In this document: positions 12,405-23,625 of the stretch, piece after piece | Layout of the letters: every line of letters starts with the position of its first letter | How positions within the stretch are numbered: the stretch's first letter is position 1 | Source of the DNA: Gnetum montanum | Taxonomy: Eukaryota > Streptophyta > Gnetopsida > Gnetales > Gnetaceae | Length of the DNA stretch: 64,000 nucleotides | Assembly: GCA_015680685.1 (NCBI GenBank) | Contig: MNCI01030902.1 | Span: 393,279-457,278, forward strand | Direction of reading: 5' to 3' | Made by a program: the position numbers and the translations under genes | Notes under the pieces: model-generated | Seen by the model: the letters and a program-made list of their open reading frames with translations, nothing else | The model's database searches: none | Told to the model about the DNA's origin: nothing

Positions 12405-14400
12405 TTGGTGGACAACCTTGCTCACTATTTCGAATCTCCACCTTCCAACTCAGTTGTGGGAAGATGGCCACCTATGCCAACCATTCTAGGCCCTCAATTC
12501 TTTTTGTATTTTTGTTTTACACATTCTTTCATATTTACTTACTTTTTTTTTTTACACCATTGTTACCATTTTTACTATTTATTTGATTGGTTGATTTACT
12601 TTCATTTGTCATACAATAAGTGCTCATGATGGTGGATTGAATTATATAATATTGATTGCTAATGTTTGGTTTTTACCTTTGAATTAGGATGTTGATATTA
12701 TGATATGGTTATTTTGATAAAATAGTCAATGATTCCATGCCATCCACTCATCCATTTAACTCTATGATCTCCTTGGGTTTGGAACTGTACAGTCTTTTTC
12801 TTCTAAGTAAACTTGTTAATAAACTAGTGGCTTGGTATTCTTCAAATTGATGAAGGACTCAATGGATGAAAAGGGTGTGACTTCAAGGGAATTCAATGCA
12901 TGTGTGTTGGCCATTCTCTTGGGTGCTTGGAAGATTTTTCTTGGGTTTTTATCATTCTACCATTGATCAAATATCAAGAAGCTGAGTGAATAAAAATAAG
13001 TCTTTGCATGGTGTGGTTGTCATGCAAGAAAAAACAAAAGAGAGAGAGAGAAAAAGAAAGAAAGTGGGAATTCAAAGCATACCCCTTAAACATAATAAAG
13101 AAATTTGGGCTACAAGCACTAGTTATGGTACTGGAAAGACATGTTACCCATGCTTGAAGGTTTCCTCTAACTAAGGCCTTTTCTTGCTTCTTGCTTCTCC
13201 ATCTCGCTTTCTTTCGGATGGTGGTCACTCTTTATGTAGGTAGTCTTGTTGCTTCAAGAGGATGGATTGGTCAAGTGTATTGATGTGAGGTCACTAAATG
13301 TGGTTGGTTCAAGTTTGGATTTGAAATGAGCTTTACTTAGTCACATTAACCATGACATACACAAGGGACTTTACACAACCTTGCTCTTGGGATTCCATTC
13401 CATTTCCTACTCTCCATCTTTCTTCCCATTTTCCACCTCATTACCAGTTTTATTATTAGTCCATATCCTGGTTGATGCATTTTTTTTCCTTGATAAATTC
13501 TTGTGGGTAAGTTTTTCACTCTTGCTTTCAAATGACATTCCTAGAGCCTATGGACTCTTTGTTTTGTGGTTTTGTTAGGGCATACAGGGCATGAGCATGC
13601 TTTGGGGAGGATCCACTGGCATTCCTTTTTGGTGAAATTTTTAAGTTCTTTCCCTTAAAAATTATCTACAATCAACCATTTCTCATTTTATCCCCATATT
13701 TGACATCCACTTTATCAACGTTGCTATTGTTATTTTTCCCATCTTTCTTGTTCCTTATATTTTTTCATCTTAGTGCTACCAGAGGTTTGCTCTTAGTTGT
13801 GGGGGACCTGGCACAAATTGTTTAATTTCTCCATTCTACTACTTGCCTAACCCCTACACCTTGGTTAGTTATCAATAATAAATATCTTACCCAATTTCTA
13901 CCATAATCACAACCCATCCAATGCACTTTATATCGAGGCAAGGTATCAACTACATTGTAGTTTACTTATCCTTGCTTATTCATGACTGTGTTGTGTGTGT
14001 AGATGGTGATTACATGGAAAATGGACTAGGATATGAGGAAGCACTCAAGATGGACTAGAGCTAGAGCATTCACATCAGGAACAAGTCTGATTGCGTAGTT
14101 ATGGATAAACAATGGAATGCGTAATCTCGGCATTGGTAGCAATGTGCCTCATTTTTCTTTTTCTCTTTCTCTCTCCCTTTCTCTACAAGTTGCCAAATGA
14201 AGGTCTAGATGTCACTTATGTATAGTGTTCAGCTCCATGGGTATGAACACTAATGTTGTAATGTATTGTCGATTCGTTCACCAAGCACTTAGAGTCTACC
14301 ATATCGTTTCACTACCAGTTTTCATTTAATCAATAATCCCATACCTTCCCAATATTTTGTAAGGAACTTGAGGATGAGTTTTAATTCAGTTGTGGGTGTA
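12405..14400 (+). other. Element B non-coding tail with polypurine tract
   Basis: About 2 kb between the end of pol and the 3' LTR, collinear with the tails of A, E and F. It holds T-rich runs that yield small hydrophobic frames, and a GA run (13034-13056). I see no env-like protein. The last ten bases, 14391-14400 (TGTGGGTGTA), act as the polypurine-like tract; E shows the stronger version TGTGGGGGTA. Confidence 0.7.
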
Positions 14401-15241
14401 TGATGAATTGCGATATCAGGGCCATGATATCGAATCTACGATATCAGGTTTGCGATATTGAAGCTTACCATGCAATGTCAAATACCCAATATTGCGCCCT
14501 ACCTCATTGCCTATAAATAAGAGGTGGGAACACTTAATTTGCATAGTTAATTTTAGTCTCTTACCCAAAATCTTGCCTTTTCTCCCTCTTAAAGTTAGAA
14601 TTATTTCTGTGTGCCTGCAGTATGAGTCATAAAGTGAATGGATCTTTATTCAAGAGTTATGTACCTAAGCACATCTTGTGTACAACTATAAAGATGAACT
14701 TTGTGATAAACCTTGCAGCATTAAGAATAGATTAATTAATGTTAATTAATTTTATTTAATGCTTTCCTTAGTTAATTAATGATTCTCCCTCACCCTACAA
14801 CTCTCCTAAGTAAGCACACATAGTACAATCACTTCAAGCATGCGTGTAACACTTGGTAACATAGTAACGATTAGCATTTGGTAATGCTAGTAGTGTTGCA
14901 CTAGTTTAGGATGTGTACAACAAGTGGGAGCAGATATTGGTGTTACGATTAATTAAAGCCTAGTTAATTAGTAGTTAAATCAATTTAGTTACTTAGTTAT
15001 CTCTCTCCTCCCTTATTAGGAATAGGACATAAAACACATAAAAAGCCATAAAAAATCGTATGCCTCAAGTTTACTTAACCGTACAATCGTGACATACAAG
15101 TAAGCTTGGGAAGATAATGATTAACCAACCCATTCTTGTTCTATCAAGGCACATAAGCACTTAGTCCTTGGAATTTGACCGGATCATGCGTGGATGCTCA
15201 TATTCATATGGTTGAGCATAGGGATACCTCACTGCTCATCA
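14401..15241 (+). repeat. Element B 3' LTR (841 bp)
   Basis: It starts TGATGAAT and ends CTCATCA. U3 repeats begin at 14412, 14426, 14440 and 14454, again exactly 14 bp apart (GATATC three times, then GATATT). TATAAAT lies at about 14512-14518. Confidence 0.95.
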
Positions 15242-15246
15242 AATAG
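15242..15246. repeat. Target-site duplication of element B, right copy
   Basis: AATAG, identical to 5855-5859. Confidence 0.93.
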
Positions 15247-15581
15247 AAAGCTTGATATAATTCACACTAAATTAAAAGAAGAAATTTCAAATGTAAAGGC
15301 TAAGATTCAAAAAATAACCTTTTTAAATAAGGATTGCAAAAGTTTTCAGGAAAATGCTCATGAAAAATAGCCTAGGAATGAAGATTTAGAAAAAGTCTTA
15401 CAAGTGGATACAAGCTCAAGCTTAAACATAATAAGGTTTGATAACCCCATTCATAAGAAGAACAATTTATCTATCTATAAAAATTATGGAAGTAAGAAAA
15501 ACTTTGATTATTCTCATCAAAATAAGATTGATTCTTGGTATTTCCAAGAAGTTCCTAGTGAGGATGTTTTTCAAGTTAGAT
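15247..15581 (+). pseudogene. Element I: copia-type gag fragment, right half
   Basis: It continues the frame of 5486-5859 with no shift once element B and one target copy are set aside. The start is Lys/Glu-rich and probably coiled coil, followed by a Ser/Asn/Lys-rich region. The open piece from the ATG at 15404 runs to 15589, with one TAG upstream near 15367. At about 15582 the sequence changes abruptly to gag of element H, so the copia gene is cut there by a second, undated event. Confidence 0.7.
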
Positions 15582-15799
15582 CCAAATGAGCCCCTGGTCC
15601 TAAAGCACTTTAGGCTAGACTAATTTTGTCACTACCAGTAATTGTCCAGTCATAGCATGAACTTCTGTTGAGCTTTGTAGGACAATCTGCAAAGGATGAC
15701 AAATAGGGTTAAACTAGTGCTTGACATGGTTGACCCTTTAAATGCAAATGGTACTAACTACATCATAAACACCATTAGCATAGGTGGCAAGTTAGAACT
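15582..15799 (+). pseudogene. gag: Element H gag fragment, left of element C
   Basis: It encodes a decayed copy of the C-terminal gag stretch found in C (38430-38680) and D (33429-33200): a 'PNEPLV..KHFRLD' block, a His-rich YHQ-like block and the NYIINTISI block. Several stops. It is cut at 15799 by the LTR of C and resumes at 42098. The left edge at 15582 is a sharp join to copia gag, so the 5' LTR and most of gag of H are missing from the window. Confidence 0.75.
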
Positions 15800-17444
15800 T
15801 GAAACACCACTAAATTCAGGTGATAGCACCTCAATGGAAAATTTGTCTAAGTGTCAACACAAGGTAAATTTTTTCCAAGTGTTTGGCCCATGCTTCCACT
15901 ACTAGGACTATGCTATAGAGCATGGTCACCATAACATGTAGCATACACCCAGATTTGCAAAATTTTCTAAGTGCCAACAATAGTTGCAAAAATTTTTCCA
16001 AGTGTTATGTTACATTCCCATTCTCCTTGCTATGCTCTAGAGCCTAGTCAGTGTAGCATGCACTTTAGTGACCAATTTGCCTAAGTGTTAAGCTAGGAGT
16101 TATCAAGCTAGCCCAACATGGAAGAAACCTTTTTGTAGATTTTCTAACTCCTAGAGCTACCCCTCCTGCTATGCTCCATAGCATAGCCAATGTATCCTAG
16201 ATGAGGACTACAAGTTTTCCCAACTTTTTCTAAGTATCAGTGCTATGCTATCACTTTTTCTACTATGATCCAGAGCATAGCCAACATTGGACTTTAATTT
16301 TTGCAAAATTTTCCTAACTATTGGACTATGGTCTAGAGCGTAGTTGACATAGCCATGAAAGACAACCTCCAAAAGCTTCCAAAGTTTAGCATAGGCCTTC
16401 ATATCAACTCCAACACTCCTTTAGCAAGCAAGATCAACAATTTTCATTTCTTTTTGCACCCCCCACTTATCCCAAAATTGTACCTACACTTAACCTCACT
16501 TCAAAGAGGATAAAGCACAGTCTTGGAGCATAGCCTCCATATTGCACTATTTGCAAGTACATTGTGATCTTTTCAACTTTGGCACATGTAGTCTTGCCAG
16601 CATAGTCATAGTTTAGTAGCCTCTTGAGGTTCATTGGAGCACACCAGAGCATAGCACTAGTTGCTTTAGTGAAAACATAGCTGGGGTCAGTATAGTCCCA
16701 CCTACCACTCTTCCAAGTGGTGCCTGATCCACACTTTACATCAACCCTATGCCTATAAATACCCTTGCATCTCATGTTTTAGGGGATTGCAATTTCATTT
16801 AGTGATAGGAATTCTAAAACATTTAGTTGGCAAAATCTAAACTTTGAGTGCTCAACACCTTAGCAACACTACAACATCGCAACACCGTAGCAAACCGTAG
16901 CCTGTAGGACATTACGGTAGCCAACCCAATAGGCATAGAATTTACAGTAGACTTGAATTTTCATAGCCTGAACACCCCAGAGACTATGACTACACTACTT
17001 ACTATGCCTATCTATATACCATGTACCTCCTCACCTCATCTTTGTAATTGCTATGCTCCCCTCATTTGGGGTAGTGCTATTTTTTCTCTCTCAAATTCCT
17101 TTACTTTTTTAAGTATTTTCTTCAGCATTTAGCATCACACTCACATTTTTTTGTTACTTTGCATCTATTTGCATGTTTGTACTATCATTTTTGCACTGGG
17201 AAACCCTGCTACACTTAGGCTTAGTGAGTCCCAGTACCACCGAAGACACCATGCAAACCCCTAGCATCCATTTGTCAAAAAATTTCATAAGTCCTAGCTC
17301 AATCGACAAGATTTTCCAAGGCTCTCTACCTCTATTTTTCCCCTCTAGCGATGATCCTTTGGACAAGGCCAAGGTTAGGGCTATACTGTAACCATGGACC
17401 CCTTGACATGACCATTCTAGTCATTGGCATTTTCAATCACTATA
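15800..17444 (+). repeat. Element C 5' LTR (about 1645 bp)
   Basis: It starts TGAAACACCACTAAA, like the H 3' LTR (45864) and, in part, the D LTR (TGAAACATC). It ends CACTATA, a decayed form of the CTACA end of D. U3 is modular: diverged repeats of about 80-130 bp, each with a 'TCTAAGTGT' block and an inverted CTATGCTC/GAGCATAG pair (near 15904, 16036, 16168, 16325). A TATAAAT box is at 16754-16760. The matching 3' LTR is about 40530-42097. Confidence 0.85.
16754..16760 (+). promoter_or_regulatory. TATA box of the element C 5' LTR
   Basis: TATAAAT; the 3' LTR has the same box at about 41394-41400 in an otherwise diverged stretch. Confidence 0.6.
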
Positions 17445-17445
17445 A

Positions 17446-17467
17446 TTTTTTGGCACTAGAAGGAGGG
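17446..17467 (+). promoter_or_regulatory. Primer binding site of element C
   Basis: TTTTTGGCACTAGAAGGAGG follows the LTR end. D has TTTTTGGCGCTAGAAGGAGG at the same place, so C and D use the same primer; the one difference is a CpG to CpA change. I do not assign the tRNA. Confidence 0.78.
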
Positions 17468-17959
17468 TTGTGTCATTTCTTTCTGCATTCAATGGTAGTC
17501 TCGTGTGCTCTTTGCACATCCATTACTAGTTTCAAGCTAGTGTAGACTTGACATCCCTATGGACCTACCATGCTAGTAGTTGGATTCTAGGTCAGCACAA
17601 GAGATATCTACAAGTTGGTTGATGTAGATTGGACCTAGCTATTAGTTCCCCCATTGGACAAAAGCCAAAGCATGTCTTTGGCACTTAGCCAAAAATCTAT
17701 GTGCTAAGGGAAGCATAGCTAGCTTTCAACATGAGAGCATAGCAAGCCTTAGCATAGTGAGCGTAGCACACCAGAGTTAGTTTTTTCTAGCTGCATTTTC
17801 AAACTTAGCCATTTTTTAGCATTTTTCAGCATCTTCTTACTTAGCAATTTTTTTTAGCATTTCTATACTTAGCCATTTTTTTAGCATCTACAACTTTTGC
17901 ATTTTTTTGCATAACATCATGAACCTTGAGTAGTCCTCAGCTTCCATCCTAAGCATAGT
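17468..17959 (+). other. Element C leader
   Basis: About 490 bp, untranslated. The stretch 17800-17900 holds loose repeats of an 'ACTTAGCCATTTTTTAGCAT' type. There is no counterpart of the 120-168-bp leader array of D. Confidence 0.5.
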
Positions 17960-19701
17960 CATTATCTAACTTGTTTAGTGGGAGATAATAATTTATCTTC
18001 TTGGGGCCAAGGGGTCTACCTTGGTAGAGAGGCAATCTCTCAAAATACACAACCAACCTCTTGAGTACATGGTACTCGATGATGAAAAATAAAAATTCCT
18101 TTATGCAAAACTCTAGGTGGTCCTATCCCTAGATGGCTAATAAATGGATGTGAAATGGGGTTATGAAATCATACACTAGAATGGAAGGGAGTACTTCCTT
18201 ACATCTAATGATTTCATTTCGCTCACAAAGACCTTTTGGTGGCTACTTGACCAACTTGTTCAACTGAGTGGGTCAAATGAGCATGATGCAACAACTGACT
18301 ACGAGGAGCCCTTATAGGATGGGCAAGATGAGTTTAAAGCTAATTTAGAGAACAAGAATCCATTTTACACCTCTTTCCAATAGGCTACCTCTAGTTTCAT
18401 CTCTTCATAGTCCTAGCCATTTACTTCTGCCAGGCAATTACATCCCCTTTGTCACCTCCTAGGTCAACCCTTATGATGAAGAGTCATCAAGTGCATGCTC
18501 ATCAAGATGTAGGATTGTCTATTAGCCCTTCCTTTATGCATCACATCCATCATGGTGTAGGACCATCTACCACATTCCCCTTCATGACATTGGCATAGTC
18601 TGTGCAATCCTCCCTGTTGACATCCATCATGCCCATGCAGACTTATGTACACACTTTGCAAATGTCCCAGCTACCATCGACTCAAGAACCATACATTCTA
18701 CCTATCTCATTGGCACCCCCTACAATGGTAGAAGCCAAAACTGCATGGTGGACCCTAGCCTTTATGCCCATGGCATATCATGCACAGTAGTACATGTAAC
18801 AGGCATCTCGCATGGCTGCATACCCCATAACGGGGCAATGGATCACTCAAGCAACATAGCAGGTAGCACAACCGACATAGCCTGCTACGTCCATCTTGCG
18901 CTTTGCCCAAGCATTACAGCTCATCCAAACACTCACAGAGGAGGTTAAGAAACTTAGAATCACCTCCTTTGAAATAGTCCATGTGATGGACTTTTACCAG
19001 GATGACCCAATTAGTCTTGTGGTCCCATCACTAACCCCACCTCCTAGAGTCCAACTTCCCTAGTTCACTAAATACAATAATGAAGAAAACCTTAGTGTCC
19101 ATCTAGTGATCTTTCCTTCTAAATGCCTTCTATTATAGGCATGGCTACATGCAATCATCCATGAGTTTGTGATGTACCTGATCAACAAAGCACTAGATTG
19201 TTACTGCATACTTCACAAGGCCTCCATATCCTCTTTGGAGGAATTTCTTAGTCAATTTGTCACTCGCTTCAAGTACAACTTGAACCTCGAGGCAACCTTG
19301 GATCAACTATTACAAATCAAGCAAGGTCACTCAGAGCCTATGCAAAAATTCATCTAGCACTAGAGCACTGCACTCAATGAAATTCATGAGTCCATCATAG
19401 AAACCCATCTACTGACCATTTTTGAAGGTGCAGTGAACAACTTCATCATGTCAAATTTGTACTACCTTGCCCTACACTCCTTGAGCCAAATGCTTGCTCA
19501 AACAAAGAGTATTTTGGATGTGGCAGAGGCCAGTAAAGACCTGGCCTACGTGGCCTAAAAAAATGCCCATGCAAAGAAAGACAAGAAAAAGGGAAAGGCA
19601 ACCACAAATATTGCAATGGTGGCCAATGAGGTCAAGCTAAACAATGGCCAAGGCACCCAAGGCCCTAGCCAATAGCAAGGCATCTAGCTATGGCACTGCA
19701 G
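17960..19701 (+). pseudogene. gag: Element C gag, N-terminal and capsid part (decayed)
   Basis: Aligned by eye to gag of D. The block LLDQLVQLSGSNE near 18240-18290 matches LLDQLIQLTRRRE of D (35200s). The retroviral-type capsid region is best seen in the open piece 19169-19357, with LEEFLSQFVTRFKYNLNLEATLDQLL; D has LEELLTQFVTRFKYNLKPETTLD in the same place. It goes on with ALNEIHESI.. and a Lys-rich tail near 19570. Several stops and shifts. D is inserted at 19701, and the gene continues at 38205. Confidence 0.78.
19697..19701. repeat. Probable target-site duplication of element D, left copy
   Basis: TGCAG before the LTR edge; TGGAG follows at 38200-38204. Four of five bases match. Confidence 0.6.
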
Positions 19702-21411
19702 TGTAGCGACCAAAAATGTCAATGGCTAGAAGAACACCGGGGGTCGGCGGGTGTGACAGTTCCAACCCCATATTCATGAGAGGATCATGCTAGGTGTGTG
19801 CGGACACAGGGTGCCCTGAACGGTCTGGTTGATCAGACAAGGAATTACATCAGTTTCAATATAGCCTTTTGCAACATAAATAATGCAAAATGCGAGATAA
19901 TGCTTAAGGGAAAATGAAGCAGGGGAGAAACTGTAAAAATGCAACAGTGATACAAAGTAATGCTTAAAGGTAAATAAGATAGAAAATAATGCAAAAATGA
20001 GACAACAAATGAGAGATAAAGTAAAGTGCGGTTAGGAACATGCACCGCTCTGAAGCTACAAACTCACTCGGTCAAGGTGGATACAATCGACTACATGGTG
20101 TGACGGAGTGCAGAAATCCCGAGGGTAACCAAGGCATGCCAAGAAAAAAGAGCTATGAACTTGGTTGTTGATCCGTATACAAACAATGCGGGGTTCTACC
20201 AAGGTGGTAGAATGGAGATGGGGACCTCATGCCAGCCGAGAGAGACTCACTGTCTACAATGTTACACAGATGACTTTGATATTACAATGTTGGAGAAAGG
20301 GGAAGTCTTTGTTTCAGAATTTCAAAGTTCCCATGACTTAGAAGCTGTCTGCTTCAAGAAAGATGTGAACTATTCTAAAATTGCAAACTTTAAAAATTAC
20401 AGACTCTTAAAAATTTGAAGACCTTTTGCATGCTATTTGCTAGGGTATTCATAGGACCAAGGGCATGTGAAAGGGATGGTTTGAATGTTACGTGCCTCGG
20501 GCCTTGGTTGTCATGCTGGCACCACTCGTGTCATTTGTGACCATTGGACCTACAAGACCATTGCGATGCAAACTTGTATGCAATAACTGCAATCCTACTA
20601 GTCCGTAATTACACCGTCAGTATTTGGAGGCATGTGCCAACGGTCCAACTAGGTGGAGTGCATTGATGTCACACAACCACCTATATGCCTTGCTATGTTT
20701 TGTGACATAGCATGTTTGGCATAGCGTAGCACTTTGTCATGCATTCTGCTATATGTCACATGCTTGCTACACTATGCTACGCTATGTAGTGTAGCATAGT
20801 GTAGCAACTTGCCTTAGTCGTGAAAGCTTTGCTGATTTGCAAACCTTGTCTCCTGTGATGCAAGTCTCACGAACTCCGTTGACTCTACCTTTTGAACTAC
20901 CTTCTGTCTCTTCCGCAGGATTGCTATGCCTTGTTGGGCCATGTAGCTCAGCATAGCGTAGTAGCAGACATGGTCCATTGCTTACTGATGGAAAGGAACA
21001 TCACTGCAGAACTCAAAATTGGGTGAAGGGAGTGGGTAGTGAAGTCGTTGCCATGCTACGCTGTGTGACGTCGCGTAGCATAGCACTTCGTTCTACCATC
21101 ATCTTCTGAAGCTTGCTATGCTACATAGCGTAGCAGGCTTCATGACTTAGAAAACTTGCCAAACTATTTCCTGCGCATCCAGAATGCTATTGCCAATTCT
21201 GCACACTATTTCTGAGCAAGCTACTAGCTATTTAAGCTACTTTGGTGGGTGGGCAAGATGGTACAAAACCTGTCCATGCTCAAAGTAGAAAATTTGCCAA
21301 ACTGGCTGGCCTGGACTCAGAACGTTCACTTCCTGATGAACTACCATAGTGTTGCGCAAACTGCAAGAGCCTGGTGAAGCAAGGATGACCCTGCATTCTT
21401 AGGATGTTTCA
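19702..21411 (-). repeat. Element D 3' LTR (1710 bp)
   Basis: On the plus strand it opens TGTAGCGACC and closes GTTTCA; on the element strand it therefore runs TGAAAC...CTACA. It is collinear with 36502-38199. It is rich in GCTAYGCTAYG words, one set forming a perfect 17-bp hairpin (20764-20807). The TATA box of the partner has decayed here (TATTCATA at 20445-20452). Confidence 0.94.
20764..20807. repeat. Perfect 17-bp inverted repeat in the D LTR
   Basis: Left arm TTGCTACACTATGCTAC (20764-20780), loop of 10, right arm GTAGCATAGTGTAGCAA (20791-20807). The other LTR has only an imperfect version at about 37564-37595. Confidence 0.85.
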
Positions 21412-21424
21412 TTGGCCCCTCTTT
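21412..21424 (-). promoter_or_regulatory. Polypurine tract of element D
   Basis: On the element strand AAAGAGGGGCCAA lies directly before the 3' LTR. H has ATGAGGGGCCAA before its 3' LTR (45852-45863). Confidence 0.75.
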
Positions 21425-22425
21425 ATCAACGTCTGGAGAACAGGCTCGATGGACGTCAGCAAAGAATACGAAACACCTCAGTAGGTGAAATGCTAAGGTT
21501 GTTGCTTGGTGAGTGCTGAGACGTCACTTGGCCGCACTTGAGAGTGTTGCATTGGTTTTGCAAAGGTTAAGGCAGAGAGCAAAGATGATGTTTAGCCAAG
21601 TCCCTCATCAGAGTGCTCTGAGGGGCTTGTTTGCATTTTCATCTTTGGCTAGAACTGTTCTTTAACCTCTTGTAGGTAAGTGTCCCCTCCATAGGATGAG
21701 TTGTGTTACATCCATGGAGGGTTTTGACTTGCCTACAAAAACCTTCCACATGGTGAGCTATGTTACGCATGTGCTAGAGTCTGCACTCTCAAGTAGCCAT
21801 GTTAGTCGAGGCACTCACTTCGCGATGCTGTAATGTTTGCTACTGTAGCGAGATGCGTTTGCAGGAACAAGGTCTTGCAAGCTATTGACATTGTTGTTAC
21901 TCTTGGGCACCGTTGCTGGTGTGAGATTCCCAAAGCAGGAAGGCCAGCAATGGCCCTGGTAATGCTGATGCAAAGAAGCTAGCCTCTAAGGTGCTGGGAG
22001 CTGTTGTGGGTGTAGATGCACTAGAATCCTTGCCAAAGGAATGCATGCTCAGTCCAACTATGGGATCAACTACCACATAACTAAACATTGCGCAAGCCAA
22101 AACCTTGGCAGGGAATTGAAGAGCAGCAATATTGTGGCTAGGCCACAATACTGTCAGCACCTCAAAAGTGGGAACAATCCCAAGAACTACCATCAAGGCA
22201 GTGGGCCGTGGTGACAGTAGGTTTGAAGGGCCTGTGTGACATCATATGATGTCTTCGAAGGGTCAGCATGACACCAAGGGTGGCAGCACCGCACATGCTC
22301 TAGATCACATTCTCCTTGCATCGAGAACTACATCCTAGAGCTGTGGCATTCCACCCATGCACTGACATCATGCTCCTTCATTCGATGTGTATCTGGTGGT
22401 GGTGCATGTTGAGGGTGTGACGTGA
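21425..22425 (-). other. Element D 3' untranslated region
   Basis: One kb with only small open frames, for example 21897-22196 on the minus strand, which resemble no family I know. No further repeat seen. Confidence 0.45.
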
Positions 22426-22430
22426 ACCTA

Positions 22431-22690
22431 GTTTAAGGTCTTGGTAGACTGTGTGCTGGTTTAAGGTCTCAGCAGACTGTTGTGCAGGTTTAAGGTCCCA
22501 GTAAACCGTACATGCCATTTTTACGTCGTAGTGGACGTGCAATGCTAGTTTTATGTCATAGCGGATGGTTTTCGCTAGTTTAACATCATGGCAGATGTTG
22601 CTCGATGCTACTAGTTTGTTGTCATTGCAGACGCTACCTAGTGCGACTGCCAGTTTATCGTCATAGCAGAAGATGCTTGTTATTACCGTT
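22431..22690 (-). repeat. Short-motif array after D pol (eight units of 28-39 bp)
   Basis: Units on the plus strand begin GTTTAAGGTC or a close variant at 22431, 22459, 22488, 22518, 22548, 22578, 22614 and 22653, each followed within about 12 bp by GCAGAC/GTGGAC-like bases. On the element strand the motif reads GACCTTAAAC, the same as in the H array. Confidence 0.75.
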
Positions 22691-23625
22691 GTGCTTTAGA
22701 CATAGTACAGCTTGAGGTATGTGTGGTTCACCGGGTTGGCAAGCTCATTGCCATCCATGTTCGCTAATTTGAAGGCTCCATTCCCGAAGGCTTTAGTGAC
22801 CATGTAAGATCCTTCCCAGTTGGCTGAGAATTTACTCACATGCTTACAGACAAACTCGAGGGTGAGGTCTCCCTTCTGCACAAGCCGTCGATGTGGGTCT
22901 ACACAGTGCTTTTGCTATTTTTTGTTCTGATAGTGCTCGATTTGTCTCAACGTCTACACATGTTCCTCCTCCACTGAGGCAAGGTTGATGGTCTGTGATT
23001 CATTATTCTGGGCTTCGCTCAAGACATCAGACTAGATCATCCAATCTGATGGTACCTGCAACTCAAGAGGCAATACAGCTTTAGATCTGTAAACAAGACT
23101 GTAAGGGCTCTTACTCATTGTAGTTCTGCAGGTCGTTCGGTAGGCCTAGAGGATGTAGAGTATTTTCTCATGCCACTGCCTCTTGCTGTTGTTAAGCATC
23201 CGCTTTAGCAAGTTGATGATGGACTTATTTGTAGCCTCTACCTGCCCATTCACCTGCGGATAATAAGGGGAAGAAAATGATTGTTCAATGCCTAGATTGC
23301 TACAGAAGGTTTGGGTTTCCATACTGCTAAACTGTGGCCCATTGTTGGTCAAAATAGTCATCAAGAGCCCAAACCTAGTTACGATGTTATCGAGGATGAA
23401 ATGGTAGATTTGTTGAGATGTCGTTTTCCTCAAGGGAATAGCTTCCACCCACTTAGTAAAATACTCTGTGGTAGTGATAATGAAGCTATGCCCTACGGAG
23501 GACTTAGGCATGATAGACCCTATGAGGTCTAGTCCCCATCATTGGAAGGGCCACGTGATTTGCATTAGGTGTAGGTCTATAGGTGCTACATGTATGAGAT
23601 TTTCATGCCAGTAATATTCCATCGT
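22690..23625 (-). pseudogene. pol: Element D integrase (decayed, zinc finger deleted)
   Basis: The open core piece is 23511-23146. The first acidic position reads TTEYFTKWVEA where the family has an Asp (changed to Glu), the second reads TNNGPQF instead of DNGPQF (changed to Asn), and the third Glu is kept (GQVEATNKS). The C-terminal module (22881-22696) has KFSANWEGSYMV, the GPY/F-type stretch, and ends HTYLKLYYV. The N-terminal HHCC finger is missing: RNase H ends near 23603 and integrase resumes at once with YYWHENLIHV in another frame at about 23618. Not functional. Confidence 0.88.

Larger units (their letters stand above)
5860..15241 (+). mobile_element. Element B: nearly full-length Athila-like Ty3/gypsy retrotransposon (9.4 kb)
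   Basis: Order: 5' LTR (5860-6696), tRNA-Asp-type primer site (6698-6717), leader, gag (7155-8680), protease (8681-9370), RT/RNase H (9632-11030), integrase (11040-12400), a 2-kb non-coding tail, polypurine tract and 3' LTR (14401-15241). A perfect AATAG target duplication flanks it. The domain order protease-RT-RNase H-integrase is that of Ty3/gypsy. Primer site and RT motifs (FMDD, KWRVCIDFR) resemble Athila, but there is no env-like ORF. Every gene carries stops or frameshifts, and gag has an internal deletion compared with E. Dead, but structurally almost complete. Confidence 0.93.

Noticed and set aside
12224-12629. Possible env-like hydrophobic ORF after pol in B
   Set aside because: The start is the end of integrase and the rest comes from T-rich tail sequence; no signal peptide plus transmembrane layout and no length that fits an env-like gene.
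21897-22196. 99-codon minus-strand frame before the D 3' LTR
   Set aside because: No family resemblance, no counterpart seen in related elements, and no splice or promoter support.
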